Origin: Marinobacterium halophilum
GTDB lineage: Bacteria; Pseudomonadota; Gammaproteobacteria; Pseudomonadales; Balneatricaceae
Length of the DNA stretch: 64,000 bases
Assembly: GCF_003014615.1 (NCBI RefSeq)
Contig: NZ_PYGI01000001.1
Location: 1-64,000, forward strand
Direction: 5' to 3'
Both the position numbers and the translations under genes were made by a program. The notes beneath the pieces were generated by a model. That model was not told the origin of the DNA. It did no database searches and saw only the letters and a list, made by a program, of their open reading frames with translations. Each line of letters opens with the position of its first letter. The first letter of the stretch is position 1. Shown one piece after another: positions 21,964 through 33,510 of the stretch.

Positions 21964-22716
21964 ATGACCGAGGCGTCGATGACAGCCGAAAGCGGACTTG
22001 ACCGGCACTGGCGTGCTGTTGTCATTTTGACGTTACTGGTGGTCTTCGTAGGCATCGGCAGCTCGCTACTGCGTGAACTCTGGCACTGGCTCAACCAGCC
22101 GGTTGCCGAAGTACGTATCGCGGGCGCAACACGACATCTGGATAAAGTGGGGCTGGCGCAGCAGTTGGCGGCCGGACTGGATCGACCCCTGCTGCAGCTG
22201 GATTTGCAGGCACTGCAGGAACAATTGGTGCAAGACCCCTGGGTGTACAGCGCCAGTATTCGGCGGCAGTGGCCACCGGCGCTGGAGGTGCAGCTGGAAG
22301 AAGAAGTGCCGGTGGCACGCTGGGGTGACAAGGGGTTGCTCAATCATCAGGGCGACATCTTCTGGCCGGCGCTCAAGCCCGAGTATGCGGCCCTGCCCAG
22401 ACTGACCGGCCCGGCTCATGAAACCGTGCGCATCATGCAGCAGTTCCATGACCTGAACCGAATGTTTTCGGCAGCCGGCTTGCACCTGACCGGCCTGGTG
22501 CTGGAATCGCGGGGGGCCTGGACGCTGGAGCTTGATAACGGCATTCGCGTGGTAGCGGGCCGTGAGCAACTGGTGCCACGACTGAAAAGGTTTATACGGA
22601 TTTATCGCTTGAGTCTGGTGGATCGAGCCGATCAGATCGAGCAGGTTGATATTCGCTACACGAATGGCGTGGCAGTAAGCTGGCGCGCAGAAACAGGAAA
22701 AAACGATGCAGGTTAA
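21964..22716 (+). CDS. ftsQ: Cell division protein FtsQ
   Basis: A 250-residue bitopic protein of the FtsQLB complex. A short cytoplasmic tail and one membrane segment (AVVILTLLVVFVGIGSSLL) precede the POTRA domain (VAEVRIAGATRHLDKVGLAQQLA) and the beta domain, where DPWVYSASIRRQWPPALEVQLEEEVPVARWGD is the usual conserved stretch. Standard length. It starts two bases after ddlB and slightly overlaps the probable ftsA start. Confidence 0.95.
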   Translation: MTEASMTAESGLDRHWRAVVILTLLVVFVGIGSSLLRELWHWLNQPVAEVRIAGATRHLDKVGLAQQLAAGLDRPLLQLDLQALQEQLVQDPWVYSASIRRQWPPALEVQLEEEVPVARWGDKGLLNHQGDIFWPALKPEYAALPRLTGPAHETVRIMQQFHDLNRMFSAAGLHLTGLVLESRGAWTLELDNGIRVVAGREQLVPRLKRFIRIYRLSLVDRADQIEQVDIRYTNGVAVSWRAETGKNDAG

Positions 22717-23995
22717 GGGTGACATGACAGGCAACATGATTGTTGCACTCGATATCGGCACATCGAAGGTGGTGTGTCTGGTCGGAGAGTTGACACCTCA
22801 AGGTATAATCGAGATTGTCGGTGTCGGTTCCCAGCCGTCACGAGGGCTGAAGCGCGGCGTTGTAGTCAATATCGAGTCTACCGTGAGTTCAATTCAGCGT
22901 GCGGTGGAAGAAGCTGAACTGATGGCTGGCTGTAAGGTCCATGGTGTCAGTGTGGGGATTGCCGGTAGCCATATCAGCAGCCTCAATTCCCATGGCATTG
23001 TTGCCGTTCGTGACCGAGAAGTGTCGGACTACGATCTGGAGCGAGTCATTGATGCGGCGCGTGCGGTTGCGATTCCGGCGGATCAGAAAATTCTGCATAT
23101 TCTGCCGCAGGAATACCTGATCGATAACCAGGAAGGCATCAAGGAACCGCTGGGCATGTCCGGTGTGCGCCTTGAAGCCAAGGTGCATCTGGTGACCGGT
23201 GCGACCAATGCGATCCAGAACATCGAGAAGTGCATTCGTCGCTGTGGTCTGGAAGTGGATGCGGTGGTGCTGGAACAATTGGCGTCAAGTTACGCCGTGC
23301 TTACCGATGACGAGAAGGACTTGGGAGTCTGTATCGTCGATATAGGTGGCGGTACCACTGATATTGCTGTATTTACCGGTGGCTCGATCCGGCATACAGC
23401 TGTAATTCCGATCGCAGGGGACCAGGTGACCAATGATATCGCCATGGCCCTGCGGACGCCGACCCAGCACGCCGAGCAGATCAAGATCAAATACGCCTGC
23501 GCCCTGGCACAGCTGGCGCAAGCGAACGAGATGATCAAGGTGCCGAGCGTGGGTGATCGCCCGGCTCGGGATCTGTCGCGCCAGGCATTGGCCGAAGTGG
23601 TCGAGCCGCGCTACGAAGAGTTGTTTACGCTGGTGCAGGCTGAGCTGCGACGCAGTGGCTTTGAAGATCTGGTCGCGGCAGGCATCGTGCTGACCGGTGG
23701 TACCGCCAAGATGGAAGGGGCAGTTGAGCTGGCAGAGGAGATATTCCATATGCCGGTACGCCTGGCCAAGCCGCAAGGCATCCGTGGCATGGAGGCCCAG
23801 CTGAGTAATCCGATTTATGCCACCGGCATCGGCCTGCTGCATTATGCACGCCAGGATCACGAAGTACCGATGGCTCCAACATCGATGGTAGCCACCCACT
23901 CGCGAGAGCTGGCTTTGGTGGAAGAGCGTGCGCCAAGACCGAGTCCGTCCGAGTATGTGAAGCGTTTTAAAGAGTGGTTGCAGGGCAACTTCTAA
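22706..23995 (+). CDS. ftsA: Cell division protein FtsA
   Basis: A 429-residue actin-like ATPase that anchors FtsZ to the membrane and recruits later division proteins. Phosphate loops IVALDIGTSKVVCLVG and DIGGGTTDIAVF, and the C-terminal amphipathic membrane helix (EYVKRFKEWLQGNF) are intact. The first ATG follows AGGAAAAAACG; an in-frame ATG 18 bases later with AAGGGTGAC is equally plausible and would give 423 residues. Sequence reads very close to pseudomonad FtsA. Confidence 0.96.
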   Translation: MQVKGDMTGNMIVALDIGTSKVVCLVGELTPQGIIEIVGVGSQPSRGLKRGVVVNIESTVSSIQRAVEEAELMAGCKVHGVSVGIAGSHISSLNSHGIVAVRDREVSDYDLERVIDAARAVAIPADQKILHILPQEYLIDNQEGIKEPLGMSGVRLEAKVHLVTGATNAIQNIEKCIRRCGLEVDAVVLEQLASSYAVLTDDEKDLGVCIVDIGGGTTDIAVFTGGSIRHTAVIPIAGDQVTNDIAMALRTPTQHAEQIKIKYACALAQLAQANEMIKVPSVGDRPARDLSRQALAEVVEPRYEELFTLVQAELRRSGFEDLVAAGIVLTGGTAKMEGAVELAEEIFHMPVRLAKPQGIRGMEAQLSNPIYATGIGLLHYARQDHEVPMAPTSMVATHSRELALVEERAPRPSPSEYVKRFKEWLQGNF

Positions 23996-24064
23996 GAATT
24001 CATTTTAATGACAGTCGTCGGAAACGCCGGAAGGTAGTGGCAGGCGTCCGGAGAGGAGGGGAAA

Positions 24065-25249
24065 ATGTTTGAACTGGTCGAGAGTGTAACGCAAAGTGCG
24101 CTGATCAAAGTGATTGGTGTAGGCGGCGGCGGCGGCAACGCCGTGCAGTACATGGTGGATCGTGAGGTCGAGGGCGTCGAGTTCATCTGCGCCAATACCG
24201 ATGCACAGGCACTGAGTCGTAACGCGGCACGTACCGCGCTGCATATCGGTGGTGAGCTGACTAAAGGGCTGGGGGCGGGTGCGAATCCCGAGATCGGTCG
24301 TCAGGCGGCGCTCGAAGACCGTGAACGCATTGCGGAAACCCTGGCCGGTGCAGACATGGTGTTCATTACCGCAGGTATGGGTGGTGGTACCGGTACCGGT
24401 GCTGCACCGATCGTCGCTGAGGTTGCTCGCGAACTGGGTATTCTCACCGTTGCCGTGGTAACGCGTCCGTTCCCGTTCGAGGGACGCAAGCGCATGAAGA
24501 TCGCTGAAGCGGGCATCGCCGAACTGCGTGATGCGGTCGATTCGTTGATCATCATCCCGAACGAAAAATTGATGCAGGTACTGGGCAAGAACTGCAGTCT
24601 GGTTAATGCATTCAGTGCGGCCAATGATGTGCTCAAGGGTGCCGTACAGGGTATCGCCGACCTGATCACCCGTCCTGGCATGATCAACGTCGATTTCGCC
24701 GACGTGCGTACCGTGATGTCTGAAATGGGCATGGCGATGATGGGCAGCGCGATTGCCAAGGGCGATAACCGTGCCGAAGAAGCGGCAGAAGCTGCAATCC
24801 GCAGTCCGCTGCTGGAAGATATCGATCTGCGCGGTGCCAGCGGTATCCTGGTGAATATCGCGGCGGGTGAAGACCTCAGCCTGGGCGAGTTTACCGAAGT
24901 CGGTAATATCGTTGAGCAGTATGCCGATGAAGATGCGACCATTGTGGTCGGTACCGTCATCGATCCGTCGTTGGGCGATAACCTGAAAGTCACCGTCGTG
25001 GCAACCGGTCTTGACCGTGCCCGCGCGCCGGAAATGGCTGTGGTGCAGGGCCATGCCAATAACGGTAGCCGCAAGCCGGATGGATCATTGAACCTGGACG
25101 AAATCGAACTGCCGACCATTTTGCGCCGTCAGCGTGAAGAAGCGCTGGTCGACAAGCCGAAACAGGATCTGAGCGGCGACAAGAGCGCGCAGAAAGATGA
25201 TTACGGCAGTCTCGACATTCCGACCTTCCTGCGCCGTCAGGCTGACTGA
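24065..25249 (+). CDS. ftsZ: Cell division protein FtsZ
   Basis: A 394-residue tubulin-like GTPase forming the Z-ring. The GTP-binding GGGTGTGAAP lies near residue 103, the N-terminal GVGGGGGNAV is intact, and a variable linker leads to the conserved C-terminal peptide DYGSLDIPTFLRRQAD, which binds FtsA and ZipA. A strong GGAGAGGAGGGG site precedes the ATG, consistent with the high expression expected of FtsZ. The 69-base gap after ftsA has no T-run hairpin. Confidence 0.98.
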   Translation: MFELVESVTQSALIKVIGVGGGGGNAVQYMVDREVEGVEFICANTDAQALSRNAARTALHIGGELTKGLGAGANPEIGRQAALEDRERIAETLAGADMVFITAGMGGGTGTGAAPIVAEVARELGILTVAVVTRPFPFEGRKRMKIAEAGIAELRDAVDSLIIIPNEKLMQVLGKNCSLVNAFSAANDVLKGAVQGIADLITRPGMINVDFADVRTVMSEMGMAMMGSAIAKGDNRAEEAAEAAIRSPLLEDIDLRGASGILVNIAAGEDLSLGEFTEVGNIVEQYADEDATIVVGTVIDPSLGDNLKVTVVATGLDRARAPEMAVVQGHANNGSRKPDGSLNLDEIELPTILRRQREEALVDKPKQDLSGDKSAQKDDYGSLDIPTFLRRQAD

Positions 25250-25288
25250 TAAGACTGACAAATAGTCAGTGCTTGGGGACAGTGCTCA

Positions 25289-25318
25289 TTGATAGATTAG
25301 GGGCAGGTTTGTTAAAAT
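25289..25318 (+). promoter_or_regulatory. Probable lpxC promoter
   Basis: TTGATA (25289-25294) and TAAAAT (25313-25318) are separated by 18 bases in the 105-base gap between ftsZ and lpxC. A small perfect hairpin (ACTGAC/GTCAGT, 25254-25270) lies just after the ftsZ stop but lacks a T-run. Independent transcription of lpxC would be usual for this arrangement. Confidence 0.55.
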
Positions 25319-25354
25319 TTCAAGATTATTGCAATTTTCAGGTTGGCAGAGCGG

Positions 25355-26269
25355 ATGATCAAACAGCGAACACTTAAGAACAGCATCAAGGCCACTGGCG
25401 TCGGTCTTCATACAGGCCAGAAGGTGTACTTGACGCTGAAGCCGGCACCGGTGAATACCGGTATCGTGTTTCGCCGAGTAGATCTGGACCCGGTCTTTGA
25501 AATCAAGGCATTTGCCGACAAGGTGTTTGACACGACTCTGTCGACCAACCTGTCGCATGACGGGACACGTGTTGCCACCGTGGAGCATCTGCTGTCCGCA
25601 TTGGCGGGTCTGGGCATCGATAATGCCTATGTCGAGCTTAGTGCCGAAGAAGTGCCGATCATGGATGGCAGTGCTGCGCCGTTCGTATTCCTGATTCAGT
25701 CGGCAGGGATCGAAGAGCAGAATGCACCCAAGGAATTTATCCGCATCAAGCAGGAAGTGAGTGTGACTCACGAAGGCAAGACTGCGACATTCCGTCCGTT
25801 TAACGGTTTTAAAGTCGGTTTCTGTATCGAATTCGATCACCCGGCCTTTGCCAACCGTAACATGGAAGCGGTTCTGGATTTCTCCAGCACGTCGTTCGTG
25901 AAAGAAGTCAGCCGTGCCCGTACCTTCGGCTTTATGCGCGATATCGAGTACCTGCGTTCGCAGAACCTGGTACTGGGTGGCAGCTTCGAGAACGCCATCG
26001 TCGTCGATGACTTCAAGATTCTGAATGAAGACGGCTTGCGCTACGAAGATGAATTCGTCAAGCACAAGGTGCTGGATGCGGTTGGTGATCTCTACCTGCT
26101 CGGCAAGAGCCTGATTGGTGAATTCTACGGTTACAAATCAGGGCATTATCTGAACAACATGCTGTTGCGCAAGTTGTTGGCAACTGAAGGTGCCTGGGAG
26201 CTGGTCACCTTTGAAAACGCGGACGATGTGGTACCCATTTCCTACCATCGTCCTGTTGCGGCAGGATAA
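25355..26269 (+). CDS. lpxC: UDP-3-O-acyl-N-acetylglucosamine deacetylase LpxC
   Basis: A 304-residue zinc deacetylase, the committed step of lipid A synthesis. Metal and catalytic motifs are intact: [16 protein letters not shown] (first zinc His), [12 protein letters not shown], and [15 protein letters not shown] (second His and Asp). The ATG giving MIKQRTLKN is the standard start; four earlier codons in frame are rejected. It confirms a lipopolysaccharide-bearing outer membrane. A rho-independent terminator follows directly. Confidence 0.97.
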   Translation: MIKQRTLKNSIKATGVGLHTGQKVYLTLKPAPVNTGIVFRRVDLDPVFEIKAFADKVFDTTLSTNLSHDGTRVATVEHLLSALAGLGIDNAYVELSAEEVPIMDGSAAPFVFLIQSAGIEEQNAPKEFIRIKQEVSVTHEGKTATFRPFNGFKVGFCIEFDHPAFANRNMEAVLDFSSTSFVKEVSRARTFGFMRDIEYLRSQNLVLGGSFENAIVVDDFKILNEDGLRYEDEFVKHKVLDAVGDLYLLGKSLIGEFYGYKSGHYLNNMLLRKLLATEGAWELVTFENADDVVPISYHRPVAAG

Positions 26270-26280
26270 GTTCTCCTCCG

Positions 26281-26308
26281 AAAGCCGGCTTGAAATAGCC
26301 GGCTTTTT
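26281..26308 (+). terminator. Rho-independent terminator after lpxC
   Basis: Ten-base arms AAAGCCGGCT and AGCCGGCTTT enclose the loop TGAAAT and run into TTTTT. It lies 11 bases after the lpxC stop and ends the dcw/lpxC transcript before secA. Confidence 0.9.
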
Positions 26309-26366
26309 CGTATCTGGTAACGTGATGCTGTAGCGGCTGCGGTACAGATCAAAATACTGATACGTT

Positions 26367-26403
26367 GACATTCTATTATCTGCCCCAATACAGGTAGAAT
26401 GTC
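26367..26403 (+). other. Inverted repeat in the secA leader
   Basis: GACATTCTA (26367-26375) and TAGAATGTC (26395-26403) are perfect 9-base arms around 19 bases, 76 bases before the secA start. No T-run follows. It could be a leader-RNA hairpin or a dyad operator. No SecM-like arrest gene occurs here. Function unknown. Confidence 0.5.
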
Positions 26404-26478
26404 GTATCCATTTTTTCTGGCAAAGCCGGCATCCCGAGTGGGGCGTGGCTTTGCATTCAACCGGTTAAAAGTCGAATT

Positions 26479-29238
<2,760 letters not shown>

Positions 29239-29272
29239 TCATTGTCAGTCAACGACTAAGGAAGACAGCATC

Positions 29273-30490
29273 ATGGCAGTTGGTCCGGCTACTTTGCCTC
29301 AGTTACATCCGGTAAGCGGGTTTCGTCTCGGTATTGCATCGGCGGGGATCAAGAAACCGGGTCGACGTGATGTGGTGCTGATGGAGCTTGCCGAAGGCAG
29401 CTCCGTTGCTGGCGTGTTTACCTTGAATGCCTTCTGCGCGGCTCCGGTACGGATCTGCAAACAGCATCTGGCCGCTGCGCCTGCGCGTTACCTGCTGGTC
29501 AACACCGGTAATGCCAATGCCGGTACCGGTGAGCAGGGCATGGTGGATGCCATGACGTGTTGTGAAGCCGTTGCTGAGCGTTGCGCGGTACCGGTTGCAG
29601 CGGTGCTGCCGTTTTCCACCGGTGTCATTGGCGAGCCGTTGCCGGTCGAGAAGATCGTCACCGTGCTGAATGATGCCAAGGCCGACTTGTCCGAAGATAA
29701 CTGGGAAGCGGCGGCGGTGGGCATCATGACCACGGACACGCGACCGAAAGCAGCCAGCGAGCAGATCGAGTATCAGGGCAAAACCATTACCCTGACCGGT
29801 ATCTCCAAGGGCTCGGGCATGATCATGCCGAATATGGCGACCATGCTGGGCTACGTAGCAACGGATGCGGAAGTGCCGCAGCCGCTGTTGCAGCAATGGC
29901 TGAGCAACGTGGCTGACCGTTCGTTCAACCGCATCACCGTGGATGGCGATACGTCGACCAATGATTCCTGCATGCTGGTGGCCACCGGTGCCAGCGGCGT
30001 TGTCGTTGATGGCTCCGACTATGAACTGGCGACCCTGTTCAGCGATGCGCTGGAGCGCATCATGCTGGCGCTGGCACAGGCCATTGTCCGTGACGGCGAA
30101 GGCGCTACCAAGTTTGTTGAAATCTGTGTCGAGTCGGCCGGTACCAGCCAGGAAGCATTGGCCGTGGCCTACACCATTGCGCACTCGCCCCTGGTGAAGA
30201 CTGCACTGTTCGCCAGCGATCCCAACTGGGGCCGCATTCTGGCCTGTGTAGGCCGTGCCGGTATCGACAACCTGGATCTGGATGCACTGCAGATCTATCT
30301 CAACGATGTCTGCATTGTCGAGAAGGGCGGTCGTGCGGCGAGCTACACCGAAGAGGCCGGTCAGGCGGTTATGGACGGCGAAGAGATCCTGATCCGCGTG
30401 GTACTCAACCGTGGTCAGGTGATCGAACGGGTCTGGACCACCGACTTGTCCCAGGAGTACGTCAGCATCAATGCGGATTACCGTAGCTGA
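29273..30490 (+). CDS. argJ: Bifunctional ornithine acetyltransferase / N-acetylglutamate synthase ArgJ
   Basis: A 405-residue ArgJ that transfers acetyl from N-acetylornithine to glutamate in the cyclic arginine pathway. It self-cleaves before the Thr in PNMATMLGYVATDAE; this autoprocessing threonine is present near residue 190. NTGNANAGTG, FNRITVDGDTSTND and the end YVSINADYRS are family hallmarks. Start ATG follows AAGGAAGACAGC. Placement after secA is common in pseudomonads and relatives. Confidence 0.96.
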   Translation: MAVGPATLPQLHPVSGFRLGIASAGIKKPGRRDVVLMELAEGSSVAGVFTLNAFCAAPVRICKQHLAAAPARYLLVNTGNANAGTGEQGMVDAMTCCEAVAERCAVPVAAVLPFSTGVIGEPLPVEKIVTVLNDAKADLSEDNWEAAAVGIMTTDTRPKAASEQIEYQGKTITLTGISKGSGMIMPNMATMLGYVATDAEVPQPLLQQWLSNVADRSFNRITVDGDTSTNDSCMLVATGASGVVVDGSDYELATLFSDALERIMLALAQAIVRDGEGATKFVEICVESAGTSQEALAVAYTIAHSPLVKTALFASDPNWGRILACVGRAGIDNLDLDALQIYLNDVCIVEKGGRAASYTEEAGQAVMDGEEILIRVVLNRGQVIERVWTTDLSQEYVSINADYRS

Positions 30491-30493
30491 CCC

Positions 30494-31429
30494 ATGCCGA
30501 AACTGATTCATGTTGCCGCTGCCGTCATTCGTGACCGCAGCGGCCAGATTTTGATTGCGCGCCGTCCCGACGATAAGCATCAGGGCGGCCTCTGGGAATT
30601 CCCCGGCGGTAAAGTGGAGCCCGATGAACCGGTAGCGACGGCGCTTGCGCGTGAGCTGCAGGAAGAACTGGGCATCCAGGTGACTGCTGCTCGTCCGCTG
30701 ATTCGTATTCCACACCACTATCCCGACAAGTCAGTTCTGCTCGATGTATGGCTGGTCGATGGTTTTGATGGCGAAGCACACGGTGCTGAAGGTCAGCCGG
30801 TGCGCTGGGTCATGCCTGGGGCGCTGGATGATTACAGCTTTCCGGCTGCCAATGCGCCGATTTTGGCCGCGGCCCGGTTGTCACAGCGGCTGCTGATCAC
30901 CGGCGCGGCGGCAACAGCTGATGAATATGCCGCACGTGTACAGGTGGCACTGAACAACGGCATTCGCCAGATCATGCTCAGAGCCAAGTCGCTGGATGAC
31001 GCTGCCTTTGCCGAGTTGTACGGCCGGTTACAGCCGTTGTGTGAGCAGCAGGGGGCCGTGCTGGGTGTCAATGCGTCGGTCGAGCAGGCCAACGCGCTAG
31101 GCGTAGAACACCTGCATCTGACCTCGGCACGGTTGGCAACGCTGAGCGACCGTACGGCCTTCACGGGCCGCTGGTTGAGTGCATCCTGTCACGATGCGGC
31201 GCAGATTCGGATGGCGCAAGAGAAAGGCGTTGATTTCATCACCCTGTCGCCGGTGCTGGCGACTCAGTCTCATCCGGGTGAGCCTTCGCTGGGTTGGGAA
31301 GCCTTTGCTGAGCTGGTGGCCGAGTGTACGCTGCCGGTGTATGCGTTGGGCGGGGTGAGCGAAGCCGATCTGGCAACGGCGCAGACCTGTGGCGCTCAGG
31401 GAGTTGCGGCCATTTCAGCCTGGTGGTGA
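30494..31429 (+). CDS. mutT: Nudix hydrolase (MutT type) fused to a ThiE-like domain
   Basis: A 311-residue two-domain protein. Residues 1-130 are a MutT-type Nudix domain with a complete Nudix box (GGKVEPDEPVATALARELQEELGI), expected to hydrolyse oxidised dGTP. Residues about 135-311 resemble the TIM barrel of thiamine phosphate synthase (QIMLRAKS, SASCHDAAQIRMA, FITLSPVLATQSHPG, YALGGV). The fusion is known in pseudomonads and relatives; the role of the second domain is not established. It starts three bases after argJ and is co-transcribed. Confidence 0.93.
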   Translation: MPKLIHVAAAVIRDRSGQILIARRPDDKHQGGLWEFPGGKVEPDEPVATALARELQEELGIQVTAARPLIRIPHHYPDKSVLLDVWLVDGFDGEAHGAEGQPVRWVMPGALDDYSFPAANAPILAAARLSQRLLITGAAATADEYAARVQVALNNGIRQIMLRAKSLDDAAFAELYGRLQPLCEQQGAVLGVNASVEQANALGVEHLHLTSARLATLSDRTAFTGRWLSASCHDAAQIRMAQEKGVDFITLSPVLATQSHPGEPSLGWEAFAELVAECTLPVYALGGVSEADLATAQTCGAQGVAAISAWW

Positions 31430-31479
31430 GTTCGCGATAGGTTGCGCTATGCAGAGCTTGTGATGTCGCCGGACGCTCT

Positions 31480-32163
31480 TTATAGGTTTTCAGTGTCTAC
31501 AAAGTGCGTTGTTGTCACGACTGTGCGTAGCTGATTTTCGTATACAATTGCGACCTGATAGTCCTCCAACTTAAATTCGGAAAGTTGCCACTTAAACTGT
31601 CCATTTTTCAATTGAAGGTAAGATAGACTTGTCAAAGCTGTTGTGGATTGCTTAACCAAAGGTAGAGCCTTGTACAGGGCTTCTTTGGCACACCATAAAC
31701 GGTAAAAATACTGATGTTGCTCGATATCAGTTTCCGGTAGTTGTTGTAGTTCACGGTTATTCATGAACAGCTCAGCCATTAATTTCACGTTCTTTCTGGG
31801 ACGTGTTTTCTCTATATCAACGCCGATTCTAAGTGGGTTGAGGGTAAAACACATCAATTCATGGCTGTGGCTCAGGCTGATATGACCGGGAGTAGGCAGG
31901 TTATGAATAATGGGAGGGGAGTTTTCAGGCTCTTCAATTTTCCAGCTTGTGCTGGGGCGCTGGTAGTGTCGAGATAAAGCCGTACATATCAGGAGTCTGC
32001 TGTACAGATATTCCTGCCGTCGTTTATCTGATCTTAAGGAGTAGTAGCGCAGTTGTTGCCTCGGTGGCAGCAGATGCAGCTGTGCATCAGGGGGTCGTTG
32101 AGCGTTCACCCGGACTCTGGTATACCAGAGCCGGATGTGAGGATTCAGCTGCTTAGCGGGCAA
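31480..32163 (-). CDS. 4'-phosphopantetheinyl transferase (Sfp/AcpT type)
   Basis: A 227-residue transferase expected to load the phosphopantetheine arm on the two carrier proteins of the adjacent polyene cluster. The two magnesium and CoA motifs are visible: LRIGVDIEKTRPRKN near residue 115 and RLWCAKEALYKALP near residue 158; HISLSHSHELM provides the upstream histidine element. The start appears to be a TTG that overlaps the stop of the upstream exported protein by 11 bases; an internal GTG 17 codons in is an alternative. It is convergent with mutT and is transcribed away from the main biosynthetic operon. Confidence 0.85.
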   Translation of the reverse strand: MPAKQLNPHIRLWYTRVRVNAQRPPDAQLHLLPPRQQLRYYSLRSDKRRQEYLYSRLLICTALSRHYQRPSTSWKIEEPENSPPIIHNLPTPGHISLSHSHELMCFTLNPLRIGVDIEKTRPRKNVKLMAELFMNNRELQQLPETDIEQHQYFYRLWCAKEALYKALPLVKQSTTALTSLSYLQLKNGQFKWQLSEFKLEDYQVAIVYENQLRTVVTTTHFVDTENL

Positions 32164-32593
32164 GCTTGACCACTTCGCCGGTCAGTGCAACACCGGCCAT
32201 GATCGCGCCAGCATGGCATTCATATTGTTTGCTGTTTATTACCTTGTTTTTCTTGTAGTAGCTGGCAATGTTGATGACAGCATTACCGCCTTCTTTCTTT
32301 GCGCGCTCCTGTAAGGTCAATAGGGCAGATAGCATTACCCAGCGGCACGCTTCCTCATCGCTTTTGTTGAAGGCGTTGGTCTTTTTGTTGGTCGAAAAAT
32401 TTCCAAATGATTGCGAGATTTTTGGATGTTTCTGGCTACCAAAATAAAACCGGATACTCGGATCCAGTTTTTCTTTGAAATCCGGAGATTGCAGTGCCTC
32501 TTGTATAGATAACATATGTTTGGTGTCACGACTAAAGGCCTGAGGTGATACCAGAATAAGAAAGACTGAGAGGCATGCGGCGATTTTTTTCAC
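32153..32593 (-). CDS. Small exported protein of the polyene cluster (excinuclease-like annotation family)
   Basis: A 146-residue protein with a Sec signal peptide (MKKIAACLSVFLILVSPQAFS) and a compact mature part ending GGNAVINIASYYKKNK...YECHAGAIMAGVALTGEVVKL, a fold seen in small RcsF/YbjQ-like exported proteins. Similar proteins near aryl polyene genes are often labelled excinuclease ATPase subunit, which the sequence does not support. It has three cysteines, two in the mature part (ACRW, YECHAG), that could form a disulfide. It heads the short minus-strand operon with the phosphopantetheinyl transferase, divergent from the main operon. Role unknown. Confidence 0.8.
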   Translation of the reverse strand: MKKIAACLSVFLILVSPQAFSRDTKHMLSIQEALQSPDFKEKLDPSIRFYFGSQKHPKISQSFGNFSTNKKTNAFNKSDEEACRWVMLSALLTLQERAKKEGGNAVINIASYYKKNKVINSKQYECHAGAIMAGVALTGEVVKLAR

Positions 32594-32789
32594 GTTGTAC
32601 TCCTTGTGTAATCAGATTCCTGAATGCCGCAGATTATAGGTATGGTAGGCCCATTTTTCAAACGACAGCTCTTTGCATTGACAGATTGTGCGGGTAGAAT
32701 CCGCTTGTCCCTCAATAGGGACAAAGTTGTCAAGACTGGGATAGCGGGTCTGCTTGGTTTTGAGTGTGTGGCAGGCAGGAGTAGGGACG

Positions 32790-33509
32790 TTGTTGAGTTT
32801 TAAGTTGCAAGCATGGAATGCACAGGCACCAGGGTTGGAAAGCATCTCTGACTGGGGTCATTGGCTGGAACAGCCTTTCCCGTTATCACATGAGTTGCCT
32901 AAGCTCTCTCTGAAACAGATTCCTCCCATGTTAAGGCGGCGTTTTACCGAGCTTGGCCGCTGTGCTGCGGGGGCTGCCTTGCCTTTGCTTGAAGATGTTA
33001 CTGCTATTCCAGGGGTCTTCGCTTCCAGGCATGGAGATACCCCGTTGACATTATCCTTGCTGGAAGGCATCGCAGATGGCGAGCCAATGTCGCCCACGGG
33101 GTTCAGCCTGGCGGTACATAATGCCGTGAGTGGGTTGCTGTCAATCGCCCGTAAAGATGTCAGTGAAGTCACCGCGATTGCAGCATTCGACAACCTGATT
33201 CCGCATGCACTGTTGGAAGCAGCGACTCAGTTGCAGAGTCGGGATAAGGTCTTGTGTCTTATTTACGATGTCCCCTTGCCAGAGCTGTACCAGGCCTATA
33301 GTCCTAGCGAACCTTTCCCTTTCGCCCTCGCCATGCTGCTCAGTCGCGATGAGGGCGTCGATATATCTATACAACAGCATCCGTCCGAGGATACTCAATC
33401 CCTCTCAAGTGACGTGCTTCGCATGATGCGTTTCATGTGTGGGCTTGATCGCCAGGTACATTTTGCCGGTAAGGCACACATGGGCTGGACTCTGTGTCGT
33501 GAAGCGTAA
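32790..33509 (+). CDS. apeC: Ketosynthase-like protein without active-site cysteine (ApeC-like chain-length factor)
   Basis: A 239-residue truncated ketosynthase N-terminal-like protein (Ketoacyl-synt_2 type). The opening LQAWNAQAPGLES and the later MSPTGFSLAVHNAVSGLLSIARKD match the ApeC group, and where an active ketosynthase has its cysteine there is none, so it probably acts as chain-length factor with the ApeO-type ketosynthase encoded 11 kb downstream. There is no ATG nearby; a TTG with AGGAG eight bases upstream is chosen as start, and TTG three bases later is an alternative. First gene of the long plus-strand operon. Confidence 0.8.
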   Translation: MLSFKLQAWNAQAPGLESISDWGHWLEQPFPLSHELPKLSLKQIPPMLRRRFTELGRCAAGAALPLLEDVTAIPGVFASRHGDTPLTLSLLEGIADGEPMSPTGFSLAVHNAVSGLLSIARKDVSEVTAIAAFDNLIPHALLEAATQLQSRDKVLCLIYDVPLPELYQAYSPSEPFPFALAMLLSRDEGVDISIQQHPSEDTQSLSSDVLRMMRFMCGLDRQVHFAGKAHMGWTLCREA

Positions 33510-33510
33510 G

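Noticed and set aside
26365-26400. TTGACA with TAGAAT upstream of secA as a sigma-70 promoter
   Set aside because: The spacing is 24 bases, far beyond the 16-18 required; the two elements are better explained as arms of the inverted repeat.
26309-26478. A secM-like gene between lpxC and secA
   Set aside because: The gap has no open frame with a signal peptide or an arrest motif.
32153-32593. Excinuclease ATPase subunit
   Set aside because: The protein is 146 residues with a signal peptide and no Walker motifs; the name is a legacy label on similar small proteins.
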